Source of the DNA: Providencia burhodogranariea DSM 19968
Lineage (GTDB): Bacteria; Pseudomonadota; Gammaproteobacteria; Enterobacterales; Enterobacteriaceae
NCBI RefSeq assembly: GCF_000314855.2
Contig: NZ_KB233222.1
Location: 702,889 to 766,888 of the forward strand
DNA length: 64,000 bases
Direction of reading: 5' to 3'
Of this stretch, positions 35,244 through 46,496 are shown piece by piece. The notes beneath the pieces were generated by a model that was given only the letters and a program-made list of their open reading frames with translations, had not been told where the DNA came from and did no database searches. The position numbers were made by a program, and so were the translations under genes. Positions within the stretch are counted from its first letter, which is position 1, and every line of letters starts with the position of its first letter.

Positions 35244-36521
35244 TTAGAAGGTATAGTTAAAGTTCACACCATATAACCAAGCTGAGCCCTCAGATTTGAA
35301 ACTATATACTGGAGATTGCGGGTTATTTTCGAGCAATTTCTCATTGATATTAACTTTTTTACCGTACATATAAGAAATACCTACGTCGACAGAGGCATTT
35401 GGAGTAAATGCGTATGTTGTACCGGCACTTAACCAGTAACGATCTTGGTCAGGAATTGAAATTGAACGGTATTTAGCGGGTACTGGGCTTTCGTCATAGG
35501 CAATACCTGTACGAAATGTCCAGTTGTCGTCATAAAAGTAGCTTGTCCCAATTGCAACACGCCATACATCTTTAAAATTTTCCGGTTTATGGAATAGTTC
35601 TTTACCGTCACTGCTGCGATTAGCCGTTAGATCTTTAAAGGTGCTCCAACCAGTGTAAGCGACGCTATAGTGAACAGCCCATTGTGGTGCAACTTTATTG
35701 TAACCTGAGAATTCCCATACATCAGGTAGATTCAGATCCAGTTTTCCTTTTACTGTATTACCACCAGTACCACCTGGGGCTAAGGTTGAAATCTGGTTGG
35801 AGTACTTACCATCTCCAAACTTGACTTTGACTTTTGAACGGTAAGTAAAGCTATAACGGTTATCTTGATTAAACTCATAAAGGATCCCTGCATTCCAGCC
35901 ATATCCCCAATCATCGCCTTTGAGTTTTGAAACCTCTGCGCTAGGTTTAACACCAAGTGAGGGGGCTAATACACCCGCATGTCGAGTAATCTCTGCATCG
36001 GCATAAACAGCATTAACGCCTAAACCAAAGCTAAAGTTGTCATTTAAACGATAAGCACCGCTCAAATTTAAATTCACTGTTTTGAGGTCAGTTTTACCGC
36101 CAATAGGGCCTGCTGCATAATTCTTTTTAAAATCAGTCGCAAGACCAAAGTTGGTGGTCATTGATGTACCCACAGCCCATTTTTCATTGATTGGGAAAAC
36201 AAAGTGAGCATTGGGAACTAAAGCGCTTGGTGCAATATTATTAGCGGTGAGACTATCATTATTTTTACCTTTAATATCAACGCTTGGAACGATATATACC
36301 CCACCGACTGAAACAGCAGGGCGATCAAATAGCATCATCGCTGCAGGGTTACGGCTACCTTCACTTGCGTTATCGCCAACTGCACCAGCCCCTGAAAACG
36401 CGCGTCCTAGCGCTGATGTAGAATATTCATTAAGCAAAAAGCCAGCAGCTCCGGCATTGGAAGAAATAAGTGCCATTGCTATTGCTAAAGTTGATCGAGT
36501 AAACAGGTTTTTCTGGCTCAT
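35244..36521 (-). CDS. fadL: long-chain fatty acid outer membrane transporter FadL
   Basis: A 14-stranded outer-membrane barrel that takes up long-chain fatty acids, 425 residues (E. coli 446). The signal peptide ends SNAGA near residue 26. Its mature N-terminus [19 protein letters not shown] forms the hatch. The conserved NPAAMM follows at about residue 56, and the protein ends FNYTF with terminal Phe. ATG 36521 is used, with AGAGGG nine bases ahead; the two-codon longer TTG start is unlikely. Two FadR sites upstream (36607 and 36630) repeat the E. coli arrangement: repressed unless long-chain acyl-CoA is present. Confidence 0.95.
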   Translation of the reverse strand: MSQKNLFTRSTLAIAMALISSNAGAAGFLLNEYSTSALGRAFSGAGAVGDNASEGSRNPAAMMLFDRPAVSVGGVYIVPSVDIKGKNNDSLTANNIAPSALVPNAHFVFPINEKWAVGTSMTTNFGLATDFKKNYAAGPIGGKTDLKTVNLNLSGAYRLNDNFSFGLGVNAVYADAEITRHAGVLAPSLGVKPSAEVSKLKGDDWGYGWNAGILYEFNQDNRYSFTYRSKVKVKFGDGKYSNQISTLAPGGTGGNTVKGKLDLNLPDVWEFSGYNKVAPQWAVHYSVAYTGWSTFKDLTANRSSDGKELFHKPENFKDVWRVAIGTSYFYDDNWTFRTGIAYDESPVPAKYRSISIPDQDRYWLSAGTTYAFTPNASVDVGISYMYGKKVNINEKLLENNPQSPVYSFKSEGSAWLYGVNFNYTF

Positions 36522-36606
36522 GACCAAAACCCTCTTGTATATTATTTAAATTAGGCGACTTCTTATCGCAAGAAGCGCTGAATTGTAGGGTCGGTTGTCG
36601 TTATGA

Positions 36607-36621
36607 CAAATCAGACCAGTT
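36607..36621 (-). promoter_or_regulatory. FadR site 1 upstream of fadL
   Basis: CAAATCAGACCAGTT keeps the half TC-N-GACCAGTT of the FadR consensus CTGGTCNGACCAGTT exactly. About 86 bp before the fadL start. Confidence 0.7.
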
Positions 36622-36629
36622 ACTAGAGT

Positions 36630-36645
36630 ATAGGTCTGACCACCT
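36630..36645 (-). promoter_or_regulatory. FadR site 2 upstream of fadL
   Basis: ATAGGTCTGACCACCT contains GGTC-N-GACCA, the core of the FadR consensus. Spaced two helical turns from site 1. Confidence 0.75.
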
Positions 36646-36875
36646 GATATGTTGCAAGTATGTTTTTTAAATAACGCCAAATTGTTTGCAAAATTGCGAT
36701 GCGTTTAACAAAAAAATAACATTTAAGGTGTGTTATTAGATTAATTAGGGGTATTTAAGGGGTTAGATCAAACTTATAGAAGATAGTTAGGAATAAAAGC
36801 TGATACTTGCTGGTTTTTACCTATTTTTCAGCGTTATGATAGCAACTTAATAGTTTGTTGATTTTGGAGAGTTAA

Positions 36876-37172
36876 ATGACTGATGCGATTAAACGTTGCA
36901 GCGCAGAAGAAACAGCAGCTTGCTGTTGTGTAGATGTCGGTACAATCTTGGATAATAAAGATTGCACTGCATCGTATCAGCATGTTTTCGCAAACCAAGA
37001 AGAAGCGGAATCTATGTTGAAACAGCTGATTGAAAAGGCGAGATCCGTTGAATCAGACCCTTGCGTTATCAATCATTCAATTGCCGCCGTTGACGGTGGC
37101 GTAGAGTTGTCTGTCGACTTTACATTTAGCTGTGAAGCAGAAAGCTTGATTTTTCAATTAGGCTTACGTTAA
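36876..37172 (+). CDS. yfcZ: YfcZ/YiiS-family protein
   Basis: A small acidic protein of 98 residues, of the YfcZ/YiiS family (DUF406); E. coli YfcZ has 94. Conserved landmarks: CCCVDVGTILDNKDCTASY near residue 16, then KARSVESDPC in the middle, and the end DFTFSCEAESLIFQLGLR. Its function is not established. The cysteine cluster CCCV is retained. GGAGAG precedes the ATG, and a strong hairpin ends the unit at 37246. Its placement between fadL and fadIJ is conserved with E. coli. Confidence 0.92.
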   Translation: MTDAIKRCSAEETAACCCVDVGTILDNKDCTASYQHVFANQEEAESMLKQLIEKARSVESDPCVINHSIAAVDGGVELSVDFTFSCEAESLIFQLGLR

Positions 37173-37245
37173 TCAAACAGGTGATTAACAATTTAGACTA
37201 AAAATAGTTATAACTGCATAAAGTCTGAAGTTTAACAGTATATCA

Positions 37246-37278
37246 CCTTCACTATAATTAATATGATTATAGTGAAGG
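37246..37278 (+). terminator. hairpin after yfcZ
   Basis: CCTTCACTATAAT pairs perfectly with ATTATAGTGAAGG over 13 bp with a 7-base loop. No long T-run follows. Confidence 0.65.
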
Positions 37279-37413
37279 CTCTCTATCAAAATTCTTACTT
37301 ACTTTCCCGCCATGATCTCAATTTTTTCATTTCCTCTCATTAAGTTGTGCCCAAGCTCGCATTTTCTCAAGATGGCTATTTGCCTCATGTGACGAATATG
37401 TTAACAATAATAA

Positions 37414-37428
37414 CAGGTCAGACCTCTT
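37414..37428 (+). promoter_or_regulatory. FadR site upstream of fadIJ
   Basis: CAGGTCAGACCTCTT keeps the GGTC-N-GACC core of the FadR consensus, 168 bp before the fadI start. It implies derepression of fadIJ by long-chain acyl-CoA. Confidence 0.7.
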
Positions 37429-37595
37429 TGGCGGTTTTTTGATAGCAATTGTTACGTTTGTAATTACAACTAACATCTTGGGTAAATATAAATATTCATC
37501 TCTTTTTTAGAGTTGCCACTTAAGAAATTGCTACAAAATACGTTTACAAGGTCCAATAGCCCCCAAATTGTTATCTCATTTTAGTCGGAGTGACC

Positions 37596-38915
37596 ATGAA
37601 TCAACTTTCTCATCATGGCGAAGGTTCTTATGCAGCAAAAGAAAGGATCGCAATTATCAGCGGTCTTCGCTTACCTTTTGCCAAGCAATCTACTGCATAT
37701 CAAAACATTGCAGCGGTTGATCTCGGAAAAGTCGTTGTTGCGGAACTGCTAAGTCGAAGTGGTATTGAAAAGTCCCTTATTGAACAGCTGGTATTTGGGC
37801 AAGTGGTACAGATGCCCGCCGCACCAAATATTGCACGTGAAATAGTTCTCGGAACTGGAATGAGTATCTCTACGGATGCTTATAGTGTTTCCCGTGCTTG
37901 TGCAACGAGCTTTCAAGCCATGGCGAATGTTGCTGAAAGTATGATGGCGGGGCATATTTCTGTTGGGATTGCGGGTGGGGCAGATTCTTCATCGGTATTG
38001 CCTATCGGCGTCACAATAAAAATGGCTGCAACGTTATTATCTTTAAGTAAAGCCAAATCAATTGGGCAAAAGTTATCATTAATTTCATCACTACGATTGA
38101 AAGATTTATTGCCTGTTGCACCTGCGGTTGCTGAGTATTCTACGGGGTTGCGGATGGGTGACACAGCGGAGCAAATGGCAAAAAGCTATCATATCACCCG
38201 TGAGCAACAAGATGAGTTAGCGCATCGTTCACATATACTCGCGACTAAAGCATGGGCAAGTGGTGTTCTTGAACAAGAAGTGATGACTGCGTATATGCCG
38301 CCTTTTAAACAGGCATTTACTCAAGACAATAATGTTCGCACAAATTCTGTTTTATCTTCATACGCTAAATTAAAGCCAGCTTTTGATCGTAAATTCGGTA
38401 CTGTCACAGCAGCAAACAGCACTCCATTAACTGATGGTGCTGCCGCGGTATTAATGATGACAGAATCGCGAGCAAGGGAGTTAGGCTACACGCCATTAGG
38501 TTATATTCGTAGTTTTGCTTTCTCTGCCATTGATGTTTGGCAAGATATGTTGTTAGGTCCATCTTATGCGACGCCAATTGCACTCAAACGTGCAGGATTA
38601 ACCTTGCAGGATCTCACTTTAATTGACATGCATGAGGCATTTGCAGCTCAAACATTAGCGAATATTAAACTGTTTTCTAGCCGTCAATTTGCACAAGAAA
38701 AATTGGGGTTATCAAAGGAAATAGGTGAAGTTGATATGGACAAATTTAATGTATTAGGTGGCTCTATTGCATATGGTCATCCATTTGCAGCAACGGGAGC
38801 ACGCATGGTGACACAAACCTTACATGAATTACGACGTCGTGGTGGTGGGTTTGGCTTGACGACTGCTTGTGCTGCTGGTGGTTTAGGTGCTGCAATGATT
38901 TTGGAGGTAGAATAA
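37596..38915 (+). CDS. fadI: acetyl-CoA C-acyltransferase FadI
   Basis: 3-ketoacyl-CoA thiolase of the anaerobic beta-oxidation complex, 439 residues (E. coli 436). It carries out the last step of each cycle, giving acetyl-CoA. The nucleophilic cysteine is in [11 protein letters not shown] (about residue 100). The catalytic His is in [12 protein letters not shown] and the second Cys in [12 protein letters not shown], both near the C-terminus. ATG 37596 is used with CGGAG upstream. The stop overlaps the fadJ start as TAATG, so the subunits are made together. Confidence 0.96.
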   Translation: MNQLSHHGEGSYAAKERIAIISGLRLPFAKQSTAYQNIAAVDLGKVVVAELLSRSGIEKSLIEQLVFGQVVQMPAAPNIAREIVLGTGMSISTDAYSVSRACATSFQAMANVAESMMAGHISVGIAGGADSSSVLPIGVTIKMAATLLSLSKAKSIGQKLSLISSLRLKDLLPVAPAVAEYSTGLRMGDTAEQMAKSYHITREQQDELAHRSHILATKAWASGVLEQEVMTAYMPPFKQAFTQDNNVRTNSVLSSYAKLKPAFDRKFGTVTAANSTPLTDGAAAVLMMTESRARELGYTPLGYIRSFAFSAIDVWQDMLLGPSYATPIALKRAGLTLQDLTLIDMHEAFAAQTLANIKLFSSRQFAQEKLGLSKEIGEVDMDKFNVLGGSIAYGHPFAATGARMVTQTLHELRRRGGGFGLTTACAAGGLGAAMILEVE

Positions 38916-41092
38916 TGTCACATCATTCTGCAACAGAAGCTCAGTCTGAAGTATCAAGAGATGCTTTCCGTTTTGAAGTTTACTCTCAGTCGGTTGGTGT
39001 GATCTTCATTGATGTTCCTAACGAAAAAGTCAACACATTAAAAGCTGAATTTGCACAGCAATTTTTAGCTATTTTACAGCAAGCACAGTCGACATCAGGC
39101 TTAAAGGGTTTAGTGGTCACATCCGGGAAAAAAGATAGCTTTATTGCCGGCGCTGATATCAGCATGATTGCAAATTGTAAAAGCAAAGATGAGGCTAGTG
39201 AGCTATCTAGGGAAGGACATAAACTTTTCGATAAGTTAGAAAATTACCCTTTACCGATTATTGCCGCAATCCATGGTATTTGTCTTGGCGGTGGTTTAGA
39301 GCTAGCACTGGCTTGCCATGCAAGGGTTTGCTCTGATGACAATAAAACGCGTTTAGGCTTACCTGAAGTACAACTCGGTTTATTGCCCGGCTCTGGCGGG
39401 ACTCAACGACTACCTAAATTAATCGGTATTCCCAAAGCATTAGAATTAATGTTAACCGGAAGGCAATTAACAGCGAAGCAAGCCCACCGAATTGGGCTTG
39501 TTGATGATGTAGTCTCTGGGACTATTTTATTAGATGTTGCCGTAAATATGGTGAAAAGAGGAAAAGTTCACCGCGCTCCGGTTCATTGGCAATCAAGGTT
39601 ATTAAGCAGCAAACTATTTCGCAACAAAGTATTTTCGAGTGCAAAGCAAACCGCACTAAACAAAACTAAGGGGCATTATCCAGCACCTGAAAAAATTATC
39701 CAAGTCGTTAAAATTGGCATGGAAAAAGGAATTAAAGCCGGTTTTGAAGCGGAAGCAAAAGCATTTGGTGAATTGGTCATGACTCCAGAATCAGCGGCAT
39801 TACGTAGTTTGTTTTTTGCCACAACATCATTAAAAAATGAGGCTGGTGCATTGGCTAATCCGTTACCTATCAAACAGGTTGGTATTTTAGGTGGAGGGTT
39901 GATGGGGGGCGGAATAGCTTTTGTAACCGCTATGCGAGGTAATCTTCCAGTTCGTATCAAAGATGTTAGTGATAAAGGGGTTACTCAAGCCTTACGTTAT
40001 AACTGGGATTTGTTAACACAACGAGTCAACAAAAGACGGATGCTTGCCCGTGAACGTGATGCCATTATGTCGAGAATATCCGGTACATTAACTTATCAAG
40101 GCTTAGAACACGCCGATATTGTAGTTGAAGCTGTTTTCGAAGATTTGCCTTTGAAGCAAAGAATGGTAGCTGAAGTGCAGCAGCTATCGGAAGGAAAAGC
40201 TATTTTTGCTTCTAATACTTCATCTTTGCCAATCAACCAAATTGCAAATAATGCAGCTTATCCAGAAAAAGTTATCGGGCTACATTATTTTAGTCCGGTT
40301 GATAAAATGCCATTAGTTGAAGTTATTCCTCATAGGCAAACAGATGCCGAAACGATAGCAACGACTGTAGCTTTTGCTAAACGTCAGGGTAAAACAGCGA
40401 TTGTTGTCGGTGATGATGCGGGTTTTTATGTTAATCGCATATTAGCGCCTTATTTATGTGAGGCTACCGAGTGCCTAGTTAGCGGTGAATCAATTGAGCA
40501 TATTGATAATGCATTAGTTGATTTTGGTTTCCCTGTGGGACCATTTAACTTATTAGATGAAGTCGGAATTGATGTCGGCACTAAAATCTTACCTGTTCTT
40601 GTTAATCGCTTTGGTGATAGATTCAAAGCACCTGATGTATTAGATAAAGTGAACAAAGACGACCGTAAGGGTAAGAAAAACGGCAAAGGTTTTTACCTGT
40701 ATGGGCATCAACCTGTATCTAAATTGTTTTTTTGGAAAAAAAACAAAAAGCGTCAAGTTGATAAAAATATCTATTCTTTGATTGGAATTGACCCGAAAAA
40801 CCACCTAAGTAAAATTGATATTGCAGAACGTTGCGTGATGCTGATGCTTAATGAGTCCGTACGTTGTTTAGATGAAAAAATTATTCAAAACGCGCGGGAT
40901 GGGGATATTGGAGCCGTATTTGGTATTGGCTTCCCTCCGTTCTTTGGTGGCCCATTCCGTTATATGGATAGTTTAGGCATTCAAAAAACGGTAGATACAA
41001 TGAATCGTTTAGCTGAGCTCTATGGCGATAAATTCCGTCCTTGTGAGCGCTTATGTGAAATGGCAGAGAAAAATGAGACATTTTTTCAGTAA
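38915..41092 (+). CDS. fadJ: fatty acid oxidation complex subunit FadJ
   Basis: Bifunctional enoyl-CoA hydratase and 3-hydroxyacyl-CoA dehydrogenase, with epimerase activity, of the anaerobic beta-oxidation complex; 725 residues (E. coli 714). The hydratase part (about residues 15-200) contains [11 protein letters not shown] and [15 protein letters not shown]-like [19 protein letters not shown]. It also has the second catalytic Glu region [19 protein letters not shown]. The dehydrogenase domain starts near residue 325 with the NAD loop [27 protein letters not shown] carries its catalytic His. Translation is coupled to fadI through the overlapping stop and start. Confidence 0.96.
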   Translation: MSHHSATEAQSEVSRDAFRFEVYSQSVGVIFIDVPNEKVNTLKAEFAQQFLAILQQAQSTSGLKGLVVTSGKKDSFIAGADISMIANCKSKDEASELSREGHKLFDKLENYPLPIIAAIHGICLGGGLELALACHARVCSDDNKTRLGLPEVQLGLLPGSGGTQRLPKLIGIPKALELMLTGRQLTAKQAHRIGLVDDVVSGTILLDVAVNMVKRGKVHRAPVHWQSRLLSSKLFRNKVFSSAKQTALNKTKGHYPAPEKIIQVVKIGMEKGIKAGFEAEAKAFGELVMTPESAALRSLFFATTSLKNEAGALANPLPIKQVGILGGGLMGGGIAFVTAMRGNLPVRIKDVSDKGVTQALRYNWDLLTQRVNKRRMLARERDAIMSRISGTLTYQGLEHADIVVEAVFEDLPLKQRMVAEVQQLSEGKAIFASNTSSLPINQIANNAAYPEKVIGLHYFSPVDKMPLVEVIPHRQTDAETIATTVAFAKRQGKTAIVVGDDAGFYVNRILAPYLCEATECLVSGESIEHIDNALVDFGFPVGPFNLLDEVGIDVGTKILPVLVNRFGDRFKAPDVLDKVNKDDRKGKKNGKGFYLYGHQPVSKLFFWKKNKKRQVDKNIYSLIGIDPKNHLSKIDIAERCVMLMLNESVRCLDEKIIQNARDGDIGAVFGIGFPPFFGGPFRYMDSLGIQKTVDTMNRLAELYGDKFRPCERLCEMAEKNETFFQ

Positions 41093-41824
41093 GCGTTTGC
41101 TAAGGTGTTTAAAATAGTAAGGTCATATATTATTGGCTGATCAAGGTGTGAGATTAGCTATAGTCAAGGGAACTACATTATAGGTAGTTCCTATAACATC
41201 GATATTAACGACAATTTAGCCTTATTGTTATTTTATGAATATCAAATATTCTCCACAAAAATGTCTTTCCGCATACATCAAATATGGTTCTAATCGCCTA
41301 CATGCATCTTAAATTATTTTGGGTATAAACAATGGTGCTCATTAATATTCACGGGATAAATAAAGCAAAAAAATCTAACTAAATCATTTTATTTACTGGT
41401 TGTTTGATGCAGAATCACGTTTCTCCACAAATGATGGTGACTTTTACACCGATTCACCAATATGCTGTAAAACGTCTTTTTCACAAAAATATAAGGCAAG
41501 CTAATTCTGTTAAATATTAAGAGTAACCTACTTAAAACTTAGATGAAATTTTTGATAGCGAGTACCACATGGAATGCAGGGCTTAAAGTTTATTTAAGAG
41601 TAGATTGGTTAACAGTTTAGTAATGCAGCATAATGTGGTGAAGTTAGTCAGACTGTGATTTGAATGCGGTAGAAGTTTTTTGCTTTATAGTGTGGGCTAT
41701 TAAGTTAATAAAAATGAGTCTGTCAGTATTGTCTGGCTATAAATAAGATAATTTGAGTTGCAGGTTTCGATAGCATCGATATGCCAACGCTAACTCGAGG
41801 TATGACGAGTAAATAAGGTGGATT
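41093..41824. other. intergenic region fadJ-sixA
   Basis: About 730 bp with no gene. A hairpin with GGAACTAC/GTAGTTCC arms lies at 41169-41191 and may end fadIJ transcription. The remainder shows no recognisable element. Confidence 0.5.
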
Positions 41825-42328
41825 ATGCAAGTTTATATAATGCGTCATGGTGATGCAGCATTACAAGCAGCGAGCGATGCGGAAAGAGCACTAACCCAAA
41901 AGGGAATAGACGATTCAGTATTAATGGCACAGTGGCTGAGCCAACGTAACCCAGCAATTGATAAAGTCCTTGTTAGCCCCTATCGTCGAGCAGAAGAGAC
42001 ACTACAAGTGATCCGCGATAACCTTGTTATTTCAGCCCGATCGGAAGTTATGGATATGTTGACACCCAGTGGAAATGCCACGTTTGTTGCTGATCATATT
42101 CGTGATTTAGCAGTAATGGAAACTAATGCAGTTCTTGTTGTTTCACATTTACCGTTGGTTGGGTATTTAGTTTCAGAACTGTGCCCAAATGAAGCACCAC
42201 CTATGTTTACGACATCATCAATTGCATGCATTGAAATTGATGCTAAACATCAAAAAGCTCATCTTGATTGGATGATTAGTCCATCTCAACTCATATCAGT
42301 AATCAATAATCGCAAGTTAAATAAGTAA
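41825..42328 (+). CDS. sixA: phosphohistidine phosphatase SixA
   Basis: Histidine phosphatase superfamily protein of 167 residues (E. coli 161). The RHG motif is at residues 7-9 with catalytic His8, and the second His is in VVSHLPLVGYLV near residue 108. SixA dephosphorylates phosphohistidine, with a demonstrated role on the nitrogen PTS protein NPr and earlier reports on ArcB. Location after fadIJ matches E. coli. A terminator at 42327 overlaps the stop. Confidence 0.93.
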   Translation: MQVYIMRHGDAALQAASDAERALTQKGIDDSVLMAQWLSQRNPAIDKVLVSPYRRAEETLQVIRDNLVISARSEVMDMLTPSGNATFVADHIRDLAVMETNAVLVVSHLPLVGYLVSELCPNEAPPMFTTSSIACIEIDAKHQKAHLDWMISPSQLISVINNRKLNK

Positions 42329-42344
42329 GCCCTTAGGGGCTTTT
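42327..42344 (+). terminator. terminator after sixA
   Basis: AAGCCC/GGGGCTT hairpin with a short loop, followed by TTTT, starting at the stop codon of sixA. Confidence 0.55.
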
Positions 42345-42769
42345 GAACTTATTTTTTGAGAAAATGTTTAGAGAATGCACTAAATCATTTTAGGCAAAAT
42401 GCTTTGCTTGAATACTAAAGGCTGCTGAACTTTGTAACTTATTTTCGTTAAATTAATTGCTAAAAATAACAGCGATGTATCAAGCCAACACGAAAGTGAT
42501 TAAAAACATCGCCACAATTCTAAAACAATAAATAAAAGTGCCCTTTGGATTTGATTAACTGCGATTTTTCACTGTGTTGGGCAGCGCTTGCCTAGTTTGT
42601 AAACCATTCAACGTACTCAAAATACCGTTAACTAAGGTAGAAATTGACCTTCAAAGATCAACTGTTCTTGGCAATGTAAAATCTGGCGAATATAAACTCA
42701 TTAATAGCGACAGATGAAATGACGGATTAATTGAGTACCAAAAAAATTTGCCCCAAAATTGAGTATTTC
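42345..42769. other. intergenic region between convergent sixA and smrB
   Basis: About 425 bp without a recognisable gene or repeat. Confidence 0.45.
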
Positions 42770-43312
42770 CTAACGGCGAGCGCTTTCTTGAGTTTCAATA
42801 ATTAACAGCAAGGATGCATTGCCTCCCCATTCCTTAGGTGCTTGGTGAAAAGCAATAATATCAGGATGTTGAGCTAACCAAAGAGGAGTTTGTTGCTTTA
42901 ATATATGCTTGCCATGGCCATGCATAATACAGGCACAAAACACGTTTTCACGTTTACAGGCTGCAATAAGTGCCCCAATCTCTTGTTTAGCTTCCATCTG
43001 AGTGAGGCCATGTAAATCAAGGAATAATTCAGGCACATAATCACCACGGCGCAATTTTTTGAGCTCGTAAGGATTTGAGCCCGGCTTTAAATAACGTGTT
43101 GGACCTTCAGCCTCCAACTGTGGTTGAAATTCATCTGAAAAATAAAATGAGGCATCGACCTGTTCTTGCTGCACTTTTTTATTTGAAGGTTGTGTGACTT
43201 TAGTGCGAATAGGTACATGCAATATTTGATCTTGCTGGATTTTTTTCGCCCCGCGAATTGCTTCATTAAAAAGATGAATATCATCATCTTGTAATCCGAA
43301 TTTATTTTTCAT
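42770..43312 (-). CDS. smrB: Smr-domain ribosome rescue endonuclease SmrB
   Basis: Endonuclease that cleaves mRNA at collided ribosomes, 180 residues (E. coli 183). An N-terminal helical segment that binds the ribosome is followed by the Smr domain (from about residue 95). Its motifs are [19 protein letters not shown] and the glycine-rich [21 protein letters not shown]. In E. coli smrB is divergent from and adjacent to prmB. Here prmB lies 12.9 kb away, with the hut and Sel1 genes between. Confidence 0.94.
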   Translation of the reverse strand: MKNKFGLQDDDIHLFNEAIRGAKKIQQDQILHVPIRTKVTQPSNKKVQQEQVDASFYFSDEFQPQLEAEGPTRYLKPGSNPYELKKLRRGDYVPELFLDLHGLTQMEAKQEIGALIAACKRENVFCACIMHGHGKHILKQQTPLWLAQHPDIIAFHQAPKEWGGNASLLLIIETQESARR

Positions 43313-43623
43313 TTTTCTGTTAATAATCTTTTTTTGCTTAAGCTTGTTTGCTTTAGTGTAACCTATTTTTTGATACTACCGCTATATACGCGTCATTTTT
43401 CAAGCTGTTGCTAGCTGAATATTCGATATAAGCCTAAGTTCTCGTCGTTGCCTTACCTAGGCTTATCAAGCTTTACCAAAAAAGAAAAGTTGTCTGAGCT
43501 GCCTAAATAAATATTTATATACTGAATTATGTAGAGGCGAATTGGGAATGACTGGATTTAAATAACAAAATTTTAACCAAATAGTCGAGTTTACATTGAC
43601 AAAAGGTGCTTTATTAGTCTAAT

Positions 43624-43633
43624 TGTATATACA
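43624..43633. promoter_or_regulatory. HutC-like operator upstream of hutI
   Basis: The palindrome TGTATATACA, preceded by ATT, is 106 bp before the hutI start. The same 10 bases occur before hutU. HutC repressors bind TGTATATACA-type palindromes and release on urocanate. Confidence 0.7.
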
Positions 43634-43738
43634 TATATATACCTGTTACTTTATCGTCATATATTCGTAGCTAACACCACGGCAATTTTAGGTGTGACGA
43701 GTATCGATAATGTATTTCTAATCTTAATAGGGCTGGTT

Positions 43739-44977
43739 ATGTCATTTAAAATACTTGCTAATGATATCATTTGGTTAAATGGTCGCATTGCTACAATGGA
43801 TCAGGATTTAAACTCAGAGTATGGGCTATTAGAAAATCATGCGATGGTCACCCGAAATAACTTGATTGTGGCGATTGTTCCAGAAGCCAAGCTCGATATG
43901 GTTAATGGTAAAGTGGTAGATTTAGAAAGGCGTTTAGTCACACCTGGGTTAATTGACTGCCACACACATCTCGTTTTTGGTGGTAATAGAGCGGCTGAGT
44001 GGGAACAACGGATGAAAGGTGTTTCTTATGAAACTATTAGTCAGCAAGGTGGTGGAATTAACTCGACCGTTCGTGCAACACGTACATTGAATGAAGATGA
44101 TTTATATCATGTTTCACAGCCACGATTAGAAGCATTGATCCGTGAAGGTGTGACAACTATTGAAATGAAATCAGGTTATGGACTTGATTTTGATAGTGAG
44201 CAAAAGCAATTGTTTGTCGCAAAAAGATTAGCACAGTCATATCCTGTAACGGTGAGTTCAACCTTGTTATCTGCCCATACCGTTCCTAGCGAATATAAAG
44301 GCAAAGCTGATGAGTATATTGATCTGATTTGTAATGAAATTATGCCAACATTATGGGAAAAAGGGTTGTTTGAAGCGGTTGATGTATTCTGTGAAAGTGT
44401 TGGTTTTTCCCTTGAACAAAGTCAAAAACTGTTTCTTACTGCACAAAAGTTAGGTATTCCAGTGAAAGGCCATGTTGAGCAACTTTCGAATCTTGGTGGG
44501 AGCGAGTTAGTTGCTAGTTTTAAAGGGTTATCAGTTGATCACATTGAGTATCTTGACCTTAAAGGAATCCAAGCATTGAAACAAAGCGGCACGGTTGCTG
44601 TATTGTTGCCAGGTGCATTTTATTTTCTTAGAGAAACTAAATTACCACCAATTGAATTATTACGTGAACATCAAATTCCTATGGCAGTATCCACAGATTT
44701 CAACCCTGGAACGAGTCCTTTTGCATCACTTCGCATGGTGATGAATATGGCCGCTGTGTTATTTAGATTAACGCCTGAGGAAATATGGGCCGGCGTGACA
44801 TGCCACGCTGCGCGAGCATTGGGGCGAGAGGAAAGTCATGGGCAATTGAAAGTGGGCTATCAGGCTGATTTTATCGTTTGGAATGCAGCAGACCCAGTTG
44901 AAATGATTTATGAACAAGGTAGTCAGATGCTATATATGCGAGTATATCAAGGTAGTATCAGCCACCATAATTTATAA
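43739..44977 (+). CDS. hutI: imidazolonepropionase
   Basis: Third enzyme of histidine degradation: hydrolyses 4-imidazolone-5-propionate to N-formimino-glutamate. It has 412 residues (family ~405). Metal ligands are seen in DCHTHLVFGG (residues ~70-79), and further ligands in GHVEQL and STDFNPGTSP. The amidohydrolase fold is complete. I start at ATG 43739 (MSFKILANDIIWLNGRIAT), because the frame from 43694 adds a hydrophobic stretch unlike the family and lacks a better ribosome binding site. hutI is transcribed alone, with 770 bp before hutC. Its HutC-like operator at 43624 places it under the same urocanate-responsive control as hutUH. Confidence 0.94.
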   Translation: MSFKILANDIIWLNGRIATMDQDLNSEYGLLENHAMVTRNNLIVAIVPEAKLDMVNGKVVDLERRLVTPGLIDCHTHLVFGGNRAAEWEQRMKGVSYETISQQGGGINSTVRATRTLNEDDLYHVSQPRLEALIREGVTTIEMKSGYGLDFDSEQKQLFVAKRLAQSYPVTVSSTLLSAHTVPSEYKGKADEYIDLICNEIMPTLWEKGLFEAVDVFCESVGFSLEQSQKLFLTAQKLGIPVKGHVEQLSNLGGSELVASFKGLSVDHIEYLDLKGIQALKQSGTVAVLLPGAFYFLRETKLPPIELLREHQIPMAVSTDFNPGTSPFASLRMVMNMAAVLFRLTPEEIWAGVTCHAARALGREESHGQLKVGYQADFIVWNAADPVEMIYEQGSQMLYMRVYQGSISHHNL

Positions 44978-45631
44978 GTAGACAAGCCATTAACAATGAA
45001 AAAACGTGACATGTCACGCTGCATAGATAGTTATGAAAAATAGTAATTTCATAAGGGATGTCAGGATAAAATAGCCAACGGCATCCTAACAAAACACATA
45101 AAACCTCGATTAAAACATATATATATCAGTAGATTACTTTTTTTTAATTCGTTATTTGAATGTCTATGTTGTCTCTTTTTTCGAAAGAACGTTATAAAGT
45201 ACAAATATGTATCTTTAATCATTTAAAATGTAGGTTTATAAAATTTGCTGTTATTTAGGCATGATTTTTATAGAGATAACTGAAGTGAAATGTTTTTGAA
45301 CAAAATGAGAATATCTTGTGTTTTCCTTGAGTGATGCTTGGCTATCCGCATCTAAGTGTTCCTAACAGATAGATATAAAAATAAGTTTAAAGGTGAAAAT
45401 GGCTCTAATGATTAAAATCATAAAATCCTTATTACCTAATATTATTAGTTTTATCAAAATGTTGTGTTATACATTAAGTCAACCAATGAGCATCGAAGTA
45501 ACACAATAACGGCTTTTGATAATATTAAAAGCCAATCGATTCAGATAATTAATAATGGTTCTATCGCATTAAGGTAATCTTTGATTTTAGTATGTAGAAT
45601 AACCACATGTAATTTAAAGATTTATATCCGT
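44978..45631. other. intergenic region hutI-hutC
   Basis: About 650 bp without a gene. It contains the palindrome CGTGACATGTCACG at 45005-45018 near its left end and runs into a degenerate dispersed repeat at 45632. Confidence 0.5.
45005..45018. repeat. palindrome CGTGACATGTCACG, second copy
   Basis: A perfect 14-bp palindrome 27 bp after the hutI stop. It shares 13 bases with 17575-17587. It may be a protein site or a hairpin stem without a loop; no T-run follows. Confidence 0.45.
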
Positions 45632-45737
45632 CAAACTTCAAGTTGTTAGTTGACTACAACTCATTAAGTTGAGCCATATAGTTATCTATGCTCTTCGATT
45701 AACGTTGAATGTCGCCTATAGCACCTTGAATTAGTAT
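45632..45737. repeat. degenerate copy of a dispersed intergenic repeat
   Basis: Shares ordered blocks with 60744-60850, most clearly GTCA-ACTTCA at the left and TAGTTATCTA-GCTC in the middle. Elements of this look are common between genes in Enterobacterales. This copy is more worn than the other. Confidence 0.5.
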
Positions 45738-45750
45738 TTTACTTTTTGAA

Positions 45751-46494
45751 ATGGGAATAATTGTGACCACCAATAAAAAGAATAACAGGGATACTCCCAT
45801 CCCACTTTACTTGCAAGTAAAGCAATTGATTATAGAAAAAATTCATACGGGTGAATGGAAATCAAATGATCGTGTTCCCTCTGAATCTGAACTTGTAAAG
45901 CAATTTGAATGTAGCCGTATGACAGCAAATCGGGCGCTTAGGGAACTGAATGCTGAAGGGCTACTCGTGCGAGTACAAGGCGTGGGAACATTTGTTGCTG
46001 AACCAAAAGGTCAATCAGCACTATTTGAAATACACAGTATTGAAGCTGAAATTTTGGCGAGGAATCATCATTACAGTTGCAAGATCATGAAGCTAGAACA
46101 ACTCCCTGCATCGATCTCGCTGGCTGCCGAATTGAATATAGCGCCTGAGACTTTAGTGTTTCATTCTATCATAGTGCATTATGAGAATGAGATAGCAGTA
46201 CAGATTGAAGATAGGTATGTGAATGCATTAGCTGCTCCTGATTACTTACAGCAGAATTTTTCTACAATCACACCACATGATTATCTTTCGATGGTGGCCC
46301 CTCTAACTGAGGGAGAACATATTGTTGAAGCCGTTGAGGCTGATGAACGAGCTGCAAAACTATTGAATATCACGCTTGGCTCTTCTTGTTTGTTGATTTC
46401 ACGACGAACATGGTCTCAATCTTTTGTAGTGACTAGTACAAAGCTACTATTTCCAGGGCATCGCTATAAACTAAAAGGGCATTTTACTTCCTAG
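45751..46494 (+). CDS. hutC: histidine utilisation repressor HutC
   Basis: GntR/HutC-family repressor of 247 residues. The winged helix-turn-helix occupies residues ~18-85 (VPSESELVKQFECSRMTANRALRELNAEGLLVRVQGVGTFV). The UTRA effector domain follows (~105-240), which in HutC binds urocanate. LLISRRTWS and VTSTKLLFPGHRYKLKG are typical HutC ends. Matching TGTATATACA sites before hutI and hutU are its likely operators. The start could also be the GTG at 45763. A strong terminator follows at 46497, so hutC is not co-transcribed with hutUH. Confidence 0.93.
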   Translation: MGIIVTTNKKNNRDTPIPLYLQVKQLIIEKIHTGEWKSNDRVPSESELVKQFECSRMTANRALRELNAEGLLVRVQGVGTFVAEPKGQSALFEIHSIEAEILARNHHYSCKIMKLEQLPASISLAAELNIAPETLVFHSIIVHYENEIAVQIEDRYVNALAAPDYLQQNFSTITPHDYLSMVAPLTEGEHIVEAVEADERAAKLLNITLGSSCLLISRRTWSQSFVVTSTKLLFPGHRYKLKGHFTS

Positions 46495-46496
46495 AG

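Noticed and set aside
41169-41191. Rho-independent terminator after fadJ
   Set aside because: The hairpin has an 8-bp stem but no T-run; mentioned only in the description of the gap.
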